A model generated the notes under the pieces. The model was not told the DNA's origin. It did no database searches and worked only from the letters and a program-made list of their open reading frames with translations. This document shows, piece by piece, positions 43,803 to 52,187 of a stretch of 64,000 nucleotides of DNA (positions within the stretch are counted from its first letter, which is position 1; every line of letters begins with the position of its first letter). The stretch lies in NCBI GenBank assembly GCA_964587105.1, contig CAZPKG010000003.1:124001-188000 (forward strand), in the 5' to 3' direction. The stretch is from JABWCQ01 sp964587105. Its GTDB lineage: Bacteria > Electryoneota > RPQS01. Both the position numbers and the translations under genes were made by a program.

Positions 43803-45143
43803 GTGAGCGGTCTTTTCTCGTTCCGGCGCCAGAATCGCGGCCAAGTTTTCGCTTGGGCTACGTATGATTTCGGCAACTCCGCATTTGCCACTACGATTCT
43901 TGCCGTAATATTCAATAAGTATTACGCGGGCGTAATCGCGGGCGGACCCAACGGCGTCACTGTATTCGGCACACAGATTCCCGGAACAACAATTTTCAGC
44001 TTCTTTGTCTCGGCCAGCATGGTTTTGGTTGCGCTGTTGGGACCTGTTTTTTCCGCGCTTTCTGACTTAGGTCATTTGAAACGCCGGATGCTTTTGTTGC
44101 ACACGGGTATTGGCGTTTTCGCGACAGGAATGCTGGCCACGTTGGGTGCAGGCGATTGGCTGATTGGCGGAATTTGGTTTACGATTGCGCAATTTGGATT
44201 TGCGGGTTCTGCGATCTTTTACAACGCGATGCTGCTGGATATTGCGGAGCCTGAAGACTTTGCCAAAGTATCGAGCATTGGATGGGCATGGGGCTATCTC
44301 GGTGGTGGTATTTTGCTCGCTGTCAATCTCGTAATGCTGCAATATCCGCAACTGCTTGGCGCCGCGCCCGGAACATTCACGGTTCAGCACTGTTTCTTAA
44401 GCGCTGCAATTTGGTGGGCCGTGTTCACGATACCGGTAGCGCTTGCAGTTCGCGGCGGACGCTCGAACCACTCAGTAAATATCAGGCACGCGATCGGCGT
44501 ACTTCGGCGCAGCGTCCGCCATCTGAGCCAACTTCCAACGTTTACTCGATTCTTCTTCGCCTATTTGCTCTACAACGACGGCGTGGAAACCGTGATTGTC
44601 ATGGCCTCGATCTTCGGCGATCAGGAGCTGCATCTGGCGACAGGAGAGCTTGTTCTATTCTTTTTGATGGTGCAAGGCGTTGCCTTTGTCGGATCAATCA
44701 TCTTTGGCATTATTGCCAACAAGTTTGATAATCGCCGCGCGGTGTTGATTGGGGTGGGAATTTGGAGCTTCGTCTCGCTCTGGGGCTGGCAGCTTGGTTG
44801 GCTGGGTGATGCGAAGCAAGAGTATTGGTATCTCGGCATCCTCGCAGGCTTAGTAATGGGCGGAACGCAAGCTGCTTCGCGGTCGTTGCAAGCCGTGCTG
44901 ATTCCACCTAACTACTCAGCCGAATTTTTCAGTTTCTTCGCAATTTCGGGCAAATTTGCCAGTGCCGTCGGCCCGGCAATCTTCGGTCTCGCAGTTTGGG
45001 TAACCGGCAGCCTGCGCGTTGGCATGTTGTCACTCTTGATCTTCTTCATTCTCGGAGCATGGCTGCTTTGGGGAATTTCGGAAGAGCAAGGCCGCCGCGA
45101 GGCGCTCGCATTTGAGCCGGCATCGAATGATCACAAAACGTAA
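43803..45143 (+). CDS. MFS transporter, UMF1 (Atg22-like) family
   Basis: 446 residues with about twelve membrane segments. 'FAWATYDFGNSAFATTILAV' near the N-terminus is the UMF1 signature. The substrate is unknown; relatives export or move small solutes. The GTG start 4 bases after the previous stop is favoured because the preceding in-frame residues are the shadow of that gene, but no Shine-Dalgarno is seen. Confidence 0.85.
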   Translation: MSGLFSFRRQNRGQVFAWATYDFGNSAFATTILAVIFNKYYAGVIAGGPNGVTVFGTQIPGTTIFSFFVSASMVLVALLGPVFSALSDLGHLKRRMLLLHTGIGVFATGMLATLGAGDWLIGGIWFTIAQFGFAGSAIFYNAMLLDIAEPEDFAKVSSIGWAWGYLGGGILLAVNLVMLQYPQLLGAAPGTFTVQHCFLSAAIWWAVFTIPVALAVRGGRSNHSVNIRHAIGVLRRSVRHLSQLPTFTRFFFAYLLYNDGVETVIVMASIFGDQELHLATGELVLFFLMVQGVAFVGSIIFGIIANKFDNRRAVLIGVGIWSFVSLWGWQLGWLGDAKQEYWYLGILAGLVMGGTQAASRSLQAVLIPPNYSAEFFSFFAISGKFASAVGPAIFGLAVWVTGSLRVGMLSLLIFFILGAWLLWGISEEQGRREALAFEPASNDHKT

Positions 45144-45168
45144 TCTTAGCACTATAACGGGAGAATAC

Positions 45169-45795
45169 ATGCACGTTGCGCGAATCGCTTTTGCATTTTT
45201 GCTCATCTTCAATTGGACCGCTGTCCGGGCCGAAGAGATGCCTGAACTTGCAACGTTGCTCGCATTGTTCAGTGCGAATTCCACTGAAGACGGCAACGTT
45301 CGCCTGAACTGGACGCTTGATCAGCAGTCTCCTGCGGTCGTGAAATTCAGGATCTATCGCGGTTATGAAGAGCTGGGGAATTTCTCTGTTCTGGCTGAAA
45401 TTCCGTTTCACGCTGAGAACGGAGCCGCAGACTATCTCTATCAGGACACGTCCGCTATCCCCGGTGTGACCTATTACTACAAACTCGCAGCGCAAGGACA
45501 GATTAACGAATCGATCTTCCCAGTTGTCATCTCGGCCGGCGTTCCGCTTGGTGATAGAAGTTTGGGGCAGGAAAGCACCGCGCCTGCGGTCGTGCTTCCC
45601 GGCGACAGCCTCAGACTTTATGTGCGCAAGTCCGGTCATGTGAAACTTGAACGAACGTCGCCTGACAAGAAGACGTTGATTGACAACGACCTTGCCGCCG
45701 GTGTTTATGAAATCAACACTGGAAAATCAGAGCAGTCCCTCAAAGTAACCGTCGCGCCGTCATACGAATTTTCTCTGACTTGGCCGATCAAGTAA
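45169..45795 (+). CDS. Small secreted protein with FnIII-like domain
   Basis: 208 residues. Signal peptide at 1-21 ('ARIAFAFLLIFNWTAVRAEE'). Residues about 40-120 read like a fibronectin type III fold ('RLNWTLD', 'FRIYRGYEELGNF', 'PGVTYYYKLAAQGQ'). The rest is a beta-rich domain without a family match. No sorting domain. ATG with GGGAG about 5 bases upstream; a terminator follows. Confidence 0.72.
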   Translation: MHVARIAFAFLLIFNWTAVRAEEMPELATLLALFSANSTEDGNVRLNWTLDQQSPAVVKFRIYRGYEELGNFSVLAEIPFHAENGAADYLYQDTSAIPGVTYYYKLAAQGQINESIFPVVISAGVPLGDRSLGQESTAPAVVLPGDSLRLYVRKSGHVKLERTSPDKKTLIDNDLAAGVYEINTGKSEQSLKVTVAPSYEFSLTWPIK

Positions 45796-45814
45796 TCTGA
45801 GATTACCAATCACA

Positions 45815-45842
45815 AAAGAGCCACTCATTTGAGTGGCTCTTT
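45815..45842. terminator. Bidirectional terminator
   Basis: Perfect 13-bp arms AAAGAGCCACTCA / TGAGTGGCTCTTT, 2-base centre, A-rich and T-rich on the outer sides. It lies between two converging genes. Confidence 0.9.
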
Positions 45843-45862
45843 GCTTATTGTAGTTATGTAGT

Positions 45863-46711
45863 TTACATGCGCGATTCGGCGATGCACTGCAATATCTGTT
45901 TCTTGATAGCAGGTGATGCGCCAATGATATTCCCACTGGCTAAGAAATTGTCTTCACCCTCAAAATCACAGCATACTCCGCCGGCTTCTTGCACAATCAG
46001 CGCGCCTGCGGCAATATCCCACGGCGATAGTCTGTGCTCCCAGAAACCGTCGAACAATCCCTGTGCCGTCCAACACAAGTCCAATGCAGCGGCTCCGGCT
46101 CTGCGAATGGCGCGACATTTCGGAAAAATCGTCGCAAATTCTTTGAGGTAAGGTGCAAGCTCTTCGTGATGACGGCGCGGAAAACCCGTCGCAAGTACGG
46201 CGTCGCTCAAGCGGCTTTTATTTGCGACGATCAGCCGTGCAGTATTCAAATAGCTCCCTTTACCCTTCACTCCCCAAAAGAGATCGCCGGACACAGGATT
46301 AAACACAACACCGCATAGCAAGTTCGGCGGCGCATTCTCGCGCAATTCGACCAGTCCCAAACTTACGGCGAACACAGGAAAACGCTGCACAAAATTCGTA
46401 GTGCCATCCAGAGGGTCCAAGTACCACACAAGCCCTTGTCCTTCACGGCGCGTCCCTTCTTCGCACACAATGCCCGCTTCGGGCATTTCCGTTCGCAAAA
46501 ACTCGGAAACGGCGGCCTCTGAATCGGTATCGGCACATGTGACGAGATCTCCGCGACTCTTTTCACGAATGTCGTCAGAGGTCAGCGCCTGCCAATACTT
46601 CATCAGAATCTCACCTGCCTTCAGACAGGCCTCAATAGCAAGCGACGCCCGTTCGTCGGTTCCAAGGGCCAACGAGCGCGCGTCGCGGTAGTGATGTTCG
46701 AGCTTGTTCAA
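45863..46711 (-). CDS. Inositol monophosphatase family protein (SuhB-like)
   Basis: 282 residues. The metal-binding motifs are complete: 'DADSEA'-like 'CADTDSEAAV', Glu-Glu in 'AGIVCEEGT', 'WYLDPLDGTTNFVQRFP' and 'SPWDIAAGALIVQEAGG'. It hydrolyses inositol-1-phosphate or related sugar phosphates; 3'(2'),5'-bisphosphate nucleotidase activity is an alternative within the family. The gene before it on the same strand ends 57 bases upstream. Confidence 0.92.
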   Translation of the reverse strand: MNKLEHHYRDARSLALGTDERASLAIEACLKAGEILMKYWQALTSDDIREKSRGDLVTCADTDSEAAVSEFLRTEMPEAGIVCEEGTRREGQGLVWYLDPLDGTTNFVQRFPVFAVSLGLVELRENAPPNLLCGVVFNPVSGDLFWGVKGKGSYLNTARLIVANKSRLSDAVLATGFPRRHHEELAPYLKEFATIFPKCRAIRRAGAAALDLCWTAQGLFDGFWEHRLSPWDIAAGALIVQEAGGVCCDFEGEDNFLASGNIIGASPAIKKQILQCIAESRM

Positions 46712-46768
46712 GGATTGTTTGCCTTATCGTATTGCTTCCTCTCACGATACGATTTCAAAAGCAGACAA

Positions 46769-47569
46769 TCAAGTCTTCGGAGCGTGCCTCGGCAATGTAA
46801 TCGTCACCCGTAGATGGCCCTTCTCCTGTTGGAGTTCATAGGTCCCGGCCTGCTCCGCCAGACGCGCCAGATACAGATTCAATGAATCTGTTTCGAGCGG
46901 CTCTTCATCAGTTTCAAAATATTTGGCTTCAAGTTCCAAAATACCGGTATTATCCGCGAAATTTGTGGTCACATTCAATTCCACCAACCCGCGTGAGAAA
47001 TCATGAACGGCAAGCGTGCGAAGAACAAATTCATCAATGACCGCCGCCACGTGCTTGTAAACGCCATATACCGTGTACTTGTCGGTCGCAAAATCAAATT
47101 TCTTGCGCGTTTTGTGCTTGTACGTCAGATTGGCGTCCATGAACTGCAACTCATTGCTGGCCAATTCAAACAATGACATCGGCGCCGCCGTCTCCTGACT
47201 GCAGCGATGGAATCTACGGATAATGACTTGTAGAAGTTCCGTCAAATGCCGCGCATTGCGCGACATGATATCAAGATTTGAGCAGCTCTTTTGATGCTGC
47301 ACCTTCAACGCTTCCGCGGATTGCGAGGCGCCGCGTTCGAGTTCATTGAGCAGTCTCTCCTGCTCGCCGACGCGCATTTCCAGCAATTGCGTCGCGCCGA
47401 TTACGCCGGACAACGGCGTGGCAAGATTGTGCACGATTCCCGGCAGCAAGCTTCCAAGAAAAGCCAGCTCAAGCGAATCAAAGTCGGTCGGCTTTGGTTG
47501 ATTCGGGCCTGCATTCTCGGTATTTTTCGTATCCGGGTTCATAATTTTCTCTGAATGTTGCAATGGCAA
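46769..47569 (-). CDS. Histidine-kinase-like protein with degenerate ATPase domain
   Basis: 266 residues (257 if it starts at the ATG at 47542). A HisKA-like helix has the H-box 'GIVHNLATPLSGVIGA' with His47, close to the H-x-L-x-x-P-L pattern. Where the HATPase N-box should be, the sequence reads 'VIDEFVLRTLAVHDF', without the ATP/Mg-binding Asn. No Gly-rich G1 or G2 box follows, although the fold seems to end normally ('HLRVTITLPRH'). No sensor domain, membrane segment or adjacent response regulator is present. It may dimerise, serve as phosphotransfer or scaffold protein, or be inactive. Confidence 0.7.
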   Translation of the reverse strand: MPLQHSEKIMNPDTKNTENAGPNQPKPTDFDSLELAFLGSLLPGIVHNLATPLSGVIGATQLLEMRVGEQERLLNELERGASQSAEALKVQHQKSCSNLDIMSRNARHLTELLQVIIRRFHRCSQETAAPMSLFELASNELQFMDANLTYKHKTRKKFDFATDKYTVYGVYKHVAAVIDEFVLRTLAVHDFSRGLVELNVTTNFADNTGILELEAKYFETDEEPLETDSLNLYLARLAEQAGTYELQQEKGHLRVTITLPRHAPKT

Positions 47570-47984
47570 TCCCTAACTTGGACTAACGCGCGGTCACTAC
47601 AATTATCAGCGGACGGGCCGCGTTCGCAATCATGAAAAGCAAATACAATTCCCAAGTGATACTGAACCATGCAATTGCTCATTTGCCGCAAGCCTCGTTG
47701 CGGCCTGTGGACAATGTTCTCGCAACCTGCTTTGCGGACATGTTGAAATGAAAGAATTCAACTAAACTATTGCAGAAAGCACGCATTCGGCATCGAACAG
47801 CTCGGACACTTTTGTGACGCAACGACACGCAAAGTTGCCATGACAGTACTCCATGTTGATTTCACGCGACCTGTCGTTCTATGAATTCACGTTCATATCA
47901 ACCAAGTAACGGCAATCTCCTCTCATAAAAGAAAGAGACCGTTAAAGCAACGGTCTCCCAAAGAAAGAAAATATCAAAAGTCTC
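47570..47984. other. Intergenic region, 415 bases
   Basis: No gene is seen. It contains a hairpin GCCGCAA / TTGCGGC at 47685-47704 with no T-run, presumably the unresolved promoter of the histidine-kinase-like gene, and the terminator at 47935-47957 near its right end. Confidence 0.6.
47935..47957 (-). terminator. Terminator after the Rad50/YhaN-like gene
   Basis: 9-bp stem GAGACCGTT / AACGGTCTC with a 5-base loop; on the minus strand it is followed by TTTCTTTT. It is 28 bases after the stop. Confidence 0.85.
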
Positions 47985-50900
47985 TTAGTTGGACATCGCG
48001 TCAAGATGATATTGCCCGGCAACGACGTCAACCGACTTGCCCCACGCGCGGATTCTCGGATCCCGTGTCAGTAGCACTACCTGTCGGTCGCGGGCAATCT
48101 GCTCAACCACGTTTCTCGCAATTGAGAGATGATAGTCATCAAGCTGCGAAAGCACGTCGTCCCAGAACACGGGCGCGCGTTCGGCATCCGAACTTGCGGA
48201 TAACAGACCCGCGTGCAAACACAATGTCACCAATTCAGCAATTCCTCGTGAGAGCGTTGATAGCCGGCGCTTCTGACCGTCTTCAGTGATCACATGCCAA
48301 GCACTATCCGTCCACTCGATTGAGGCAAACCGCTCGCCGATTGCATCGAACACCTTCGACTGCAAGATACCCAGCACACGCGCGGACGCCTGTTGGCGCA
48401 TTTCGGCCAACTCGCCGGTCAGCGCCGCGCACATCCCATGCGCCGTATGAATGCTCCGCAACTGCTCATCGAGTCTATGCTGCGTTTGCGCGCGCTCGTG
48501 AAACAGCGCATGATCCGGCGGCAATTCTTCGATTTCGCGCTTGAGTTCCGGGAGTCGCAGCGCGTGGATTTCCGAAGTGTACTGTGCAATCAGCGACTCG
48601 TTTTCGGAACTCTGCTGAAACAATTGCTCCATCTGGCCGCGATACTTATTCAAGCCGTCGAGTCGCGTGCCTAATGTCCCAAACAACGGGTCAAGTCCCT
48701 GCAAATGCTCGGTCACTTGCCGTAATTCATCTTCAATCAGGCTTGTACGAACGGACAACTCTTGCGGCGAATGCTCGGTGCTTAATCTGGATTTGGTTTC
48801 GCGTAATTCGATTTGCAGCTCATTGCGCTCATTCAACGCTTGCAGCACGGACTCCGGCCCTGCTTGGCTAAAAGCTTGCGCAACGGCGTCATCAATGGCC
48901 TCCATGCGCGCAAGAATATCGCGCAACGCTGATCTCGCCGCGTTGACGTCCGCGACTCCGGAAAGTTCATGCTCAAGGCGCGCCAGATCGACATCGAGTT
49001 GGTGAAGTCGCTGCTCTCGTCCGGCCTGCGCTTGGTTCAACTCCTGTTCCATCATCGCGATCTCTTCACGCAAAAGCAACGCTTCATTTTCGGCGGCAAG
49101 TTTGCGCGCGCTTGGGCCGTCCGGTTGATCAAACGCGCCAAGTTCAACCGTTGCATCGGTCAGTTCGGCGGTCAAGGCTCGATACTCGTTTACTCGCCGA
49201 CGAATATCTTCCCGTTCAAGCTTTCGGAGCACTGACGGTACATTCTCGTTTGTCTCCGTTGCAACTGGCGCGGCGGAAATTGCAGATTCAAGTACACGCT
49301 TCCGATCTGATACTCGCATAAATTCCTGCCAACGTGCGAGCGCTGAATCAAGTTTTTGTTGGTCCGAGAAGACCGCAAGCTCGAGCCTGAGCGCTTCACG
49401 AGCGGAGAGCGATTCCTGCTGATCGTGCTGAAGAGTTTCAATTTTGCGTACAAGCTCGTCGCGAGTCACGTCGGATTTCGGTATCATCAAATGGCCAATA
49501 CCAAATCCCGCACCGCCGCCGAGGACTCCCGCAAACATGCCGATATCCCATCCAAGCAAGAGTCCACAAGGAATACTTGCCGCCGCTAAACCGATAACTG
49601 CCAACACGGCCTTCAGCCCGGCACCGGTGCCATGAGATTGCATTTCCACAACTTTGCTTCGGAGTAGCACCAGCTCGGCTTCGCGCTTGGAAATCGCTTC
49701 CCGCAAACCAAAGAGCTTTTCAATGCGAGTTGGAGTATCGCTCGCGAGCGCTTCAAATCCGCTAAACTCTTTGCGCAGGCGCTCGGAAATTCTGGCCAGT
49801 TCCGCGCGTTTTTTTTCGGTATCCGCATGTTGTGCCGCAATCTGGCTATTCTCATTTGCGGACAAGAACAACTCGAGCGCGCTCCACTCTTCCGGGCCCA
49901 GCATCGTTAATTCGCGGTATCTTTCATTGCGTTGCTGCTCCAATCCGTCGCGCCGCCGCAGAAGATCAATCCGCTTACGCGAAAGTTCGGTTAATTCACG
50001 TTCAAGCTCAAGCACTTTCTTGCGACGTTGCTCGATCTGCGCCGTGCGCTCGTCGCCGCCTTGTACTTGAAGTCGCAGTTTCTCTGCTACCATGGCGCTC
50101 CGCTGTTCGTCAAGATCAGCGATCTTCCGCTCCGTCTCCTGCAGTTGGGTCGATGCGGACTCGCGCTCTGCTTGCAAACGCAAATACTCGTGCGCAAGCT
50201 CGTTAACGTTGTCCGGCAGGTTCCGCGTCATCTCTTGGAGCGCCTCGAGCCGGTCGTATAGTTGAGCAAATTGGGTGCGGGTCGCCTCAACGCTGTTCCA
50301 CGAAGCCCGCAACTCTTCCGCCCACGATTCGAGATGCACCGCGCGCTCTGCTAACTCAATCTTGCTGACTAACTCGGTTTCTTCCGCCGAGGCGATTTGA
50401 ATCGCAAGCTCGGCGTCAGTTATCTTCCCCTGTAGTTCAGCCGCGTGTTGCTCTGCCGATGCGGCAGCGTTCCGCAGAGATTGGGCGTGCGCGAGTTGAG
50501 CGTCAATTCGTGCTATTTCGGCCTGCAGCCCGTCAGGATTATTCGCGGCGTCGCCGTGCTCCAAACTATCAAGCCGTCGTTCCCAATTTTCGAGTTCGCG
50601 TTCCAAAGGTACGCTGAGCATCGCAGTCGCCCAATCAAGCTCTGCCTCACCGGGAATGTTCCAGTCGCCGTTCAGGATAAAATGCGGGATACTCGCAGGG
50701 AGATTCTTTTTTCCGCTTACAATCCTGCTGATCGGCGTCGCCTGAAATTCTGAATCATCACTTAACGCGGAGCGATGATTGACAGCGCCAGATTCAAGAT
50801 CCAGCGACCATTCAAAACGCGAGCTATTTTGCGAACCCACTAAGGTAACCGTGCGCAGCCCGGCAGCGAATAATCCGCGCCTTAATGCCTCTGTCTGCTT

Positions 50901-51104
50901 TGGGAAAGCCGCCGCGTAAATCGCTGCACACAGCAACGACTTGCCGCTCCCGTTTCCACCCGCAACCACACTCAGACCCGCACCAGAAAGCCTCCAAGTG
51001 ACAACGTCCGTACCCAAGAGTGATGCATTACCCGACAATTGTGCAAGATGAAGCACAAAAGTGGTGGAATCTGATGAAAATTCAGGACTGAGTTCGGCGG
51101 ACAC
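47985..51104 (-). CDS. Rad50/YhaN-like coiled-coil ATPase with central membrane hairpin
   Basis: 1039 residues. Walker A 'GGNGSGKS' at 49-56. Long coiled coils span about 170-480 and 550-930. Between them lie two hydrophobic segments (about 497-519 and 521-539), the arrangement seen in YhaN-like proteins. The C-terminal ABC half has a signature 'LSRGIAEL' (951-958) and Walker B 'PVFWDDVLSQLDD' (978-990) ending in Asp-Asp rather than Asp-Glu. YhaN partners with an SbcD/YhaO-type nuclease in other bacteria; no such gene is next to it here. Has its own promoter and terminator. Start at ATG 51104; no exact role can be assigned. Confidence 0.82.
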   Translation of the reverse strand: MSAELSPEFSSDSTTFVLHLAQLSGNASLLGTDVVTWRLSGAGLSVVAGGNGSGKSLLCAAIYAAAFPKQTEALRRGLFAAGLRTVTLVGSQNSSRFEWSLDLESGAVNHRSALSDDSEFQATPISRIVSGKKNLPASIPHFILNGDWNIPGEAELDWATAMLSVPLERELENWERRLDSLEHGDAANNPDGLQAEIARIDAQLAHAQSLRNAAASAEQHAAELQGKITDAELAIQIASAEETELVSKIELAERAVHLESWAEELRASWNSVEATRTQFAQLYDRLEALQEMTRNLPDNVNELAHEYLRLQAERESASTQLQETERKIADLDEQRSAMVAEKLRLQVQGGDERTAQIEQRRKKVLELERELTELSRKRIDLLRRRDGLEQQRNERYRELTMLGPEEWSALELFLSANENSQIAAQHADTEKKRAELARISERLRKEFSGFEALASDTPTRIEKLFGLREAISKREAELVLLRSKVVEMQSHGTGAGLKAVLAVIGLAAASIPCGLLLGWDIGMFAGVLGGGAGFGIGHLMIPKSDVTRDELVRKIETLQHDQQESLSAREALRLELAVFSDQQKLDSALARWQEFMRVSDRKRVLESAISAAPVATETNENVPSVLRKLEREDIRRRVNEYRALTAELTDATVELGAFDQPDGPSARKLAAENEALLLREEIAMMEQELNQAQAGREQRLHQLDVDLARLEHELSGVADVNAARSALRDILARMEAIDDAVAQAFSQAGPESVLQALNERNELQIELRETKSRLSTEHSPQELSVRTSLIEDELRQVTEHLQGLDPLFGTLGTRLDGLNKYRGQMEQLFQQSSENESLIAQYTSEIHALRLPELKREIEELPPDHALFHERAQTQHRLDEQLRSIHTAHGMCAALTGELAEMRQQASARVLGILQSKVFDAIGERFASIEWTDSAWHVITEDGQKRRLSTLSRGIAELVTLCLHAGLLSASSDAERAPVFWDDVLSQLDDYHLSIARNVVEQIARDRQVVLLTRDPRIRAWGKSVDVVAGQYHLDAMSN

Positions 51105-51149
51105 TGACGTCTCAAAGTGTGTGGATAAGTTCTACTAAATATAACAAGT

Positions 51150-51178
51150 AATATACGCCGGATGGCTCGTAAAGACAA
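51150..51178 (-). promoter_or_regulatory. Sigma-70 promoter of the Rad50/YhaN-like gene
   Basis: TTGTCT (51178-51173), 17-base spacer, TATATT (51155-51150), leader of about 40 bases. Confidence 0.7.
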
Positions 51179-51399
51179 GTATTCTAAGCATCTTCGCGCC
51201 GGAACAAGGGGGCAGTTACGTTAACTTGCGAGGAATCTTTGTTTGTTTTTTCACAACTTGAATGTTGTACCCCGGCAACACCAGAGCTTGCGCCTCTCAG
51301 ACAGCGATATTAAACCAATTTCTTTCGTGACAGTAGTTAGTCTGAAGAAAATTCCGTAACATTGTACTGGTTCCCGACTTACCAACCTAAGTGACCCTT

Positions 51400-52173
51400 A
51401 TGCGATTGGCCCTGTTCCTATTCCTAAACATCATTTGTCTGACGAGTTCGTTATTTGCCAAAGACTATATTCGCCTACGCGATGGACGAGTCATTGAAGG
51501 CGCTGTAATTCGGCAAGACACTGTTGCCACATATGTCACAACGTGGGAACAACGACATCTTAGGCAGCCTGAATATCAAGTGTTCGCTCGCGACGAAGTC
51601 GAGTCGATCTGGCTTGGCAGTCCGCCATCGTCAGGAATCAAACGAACCTTCAAAGAGCGACCGGGCTTAGTGGAAATCGGCGGCGGTTTGTCCATGCAAA
51701 CATGGGCAGCAAGCGTCCACGCGCGCCGTTACTTGGCACAATTGTCTTTTCAAGGCGGCTATGCCATCACGGATTACGTCGGGCTCGAACTGGTCGGTGA
51801 TTTTACGATTCCGAAAGGCAAAGGCTCCGATGTGCAATATGATTCGCTGCGCTTCGGATATCAAGCGGCCCTACACGTCGTTGGCACCTATCCTAACAAC
51901 AGCCCGTGGACGCCATTCATATACGTTGGTGGCGGCAGCGCGCTCGAAGTTCCTCGCGCCGGAGTCGTGATGAGTACGTCAGATGATCTGCGCAGCTTGA
52001 TTGATATCGGATTCGGTGTCAAATTCGGATTCAACGGAATCGGAATGCGCACCGAGTTACGCCACTCTTATTATACATGGACGCCAGACGCACTCGCCGC
52101 CGAGGAAGTGCGTTCGTCCGATCAAAACGCCGACGCTACAAGTCTGCGTGTTACATTGTTTACCTACTTTTGA
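51400..52173 (+). CDS. Outer-membrane beta-barrel protein
   Basis: 257 residues from the ATG (three more from an in-frame GTG). Signal peptide at 1-20 ('LALFLFLNIICLTSSLFA'). A short N-terminal part ('DYIRLRDGRVIEGAVIRQD') resembles the small domain that often precedes porin-like barrels. The rest shows alternating hydrophobic strands with Gly and aromatic girdles ('PFIYVGGGSALEV', 'IGFGVKFGFNG') and ends in Phe, the outer-membrane protein C-terminus. Function unknown. Followed 14 bases later by the M36 peptidase gene. Confidence 0.75.
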   Translation: MRLALFLFLNIICLTSSLFAKDYIRLRDGRVIEGAVIRQDTVATYVTTWEQRHLRQPEYQVFARDEVESIWLGSPPSSGIKRTFKERPGLVEIGGGLSMQTWAASVHARRYLAQLSFQGGYAITDYVGLELVGDFTIPKGKGSDVQYDSLRFGYQAALHVVGTYPNNSPWTPFIYVGGGSALEVPRAGVVMSTSDDLRSLIDIGFGVKFGFNGIGMRTELRHSYYTWTPDALAAEEVRSSDQNADATSLRVTLFTYF

Positions 52174-52187
52174 TTTCGGAGTCTAAC

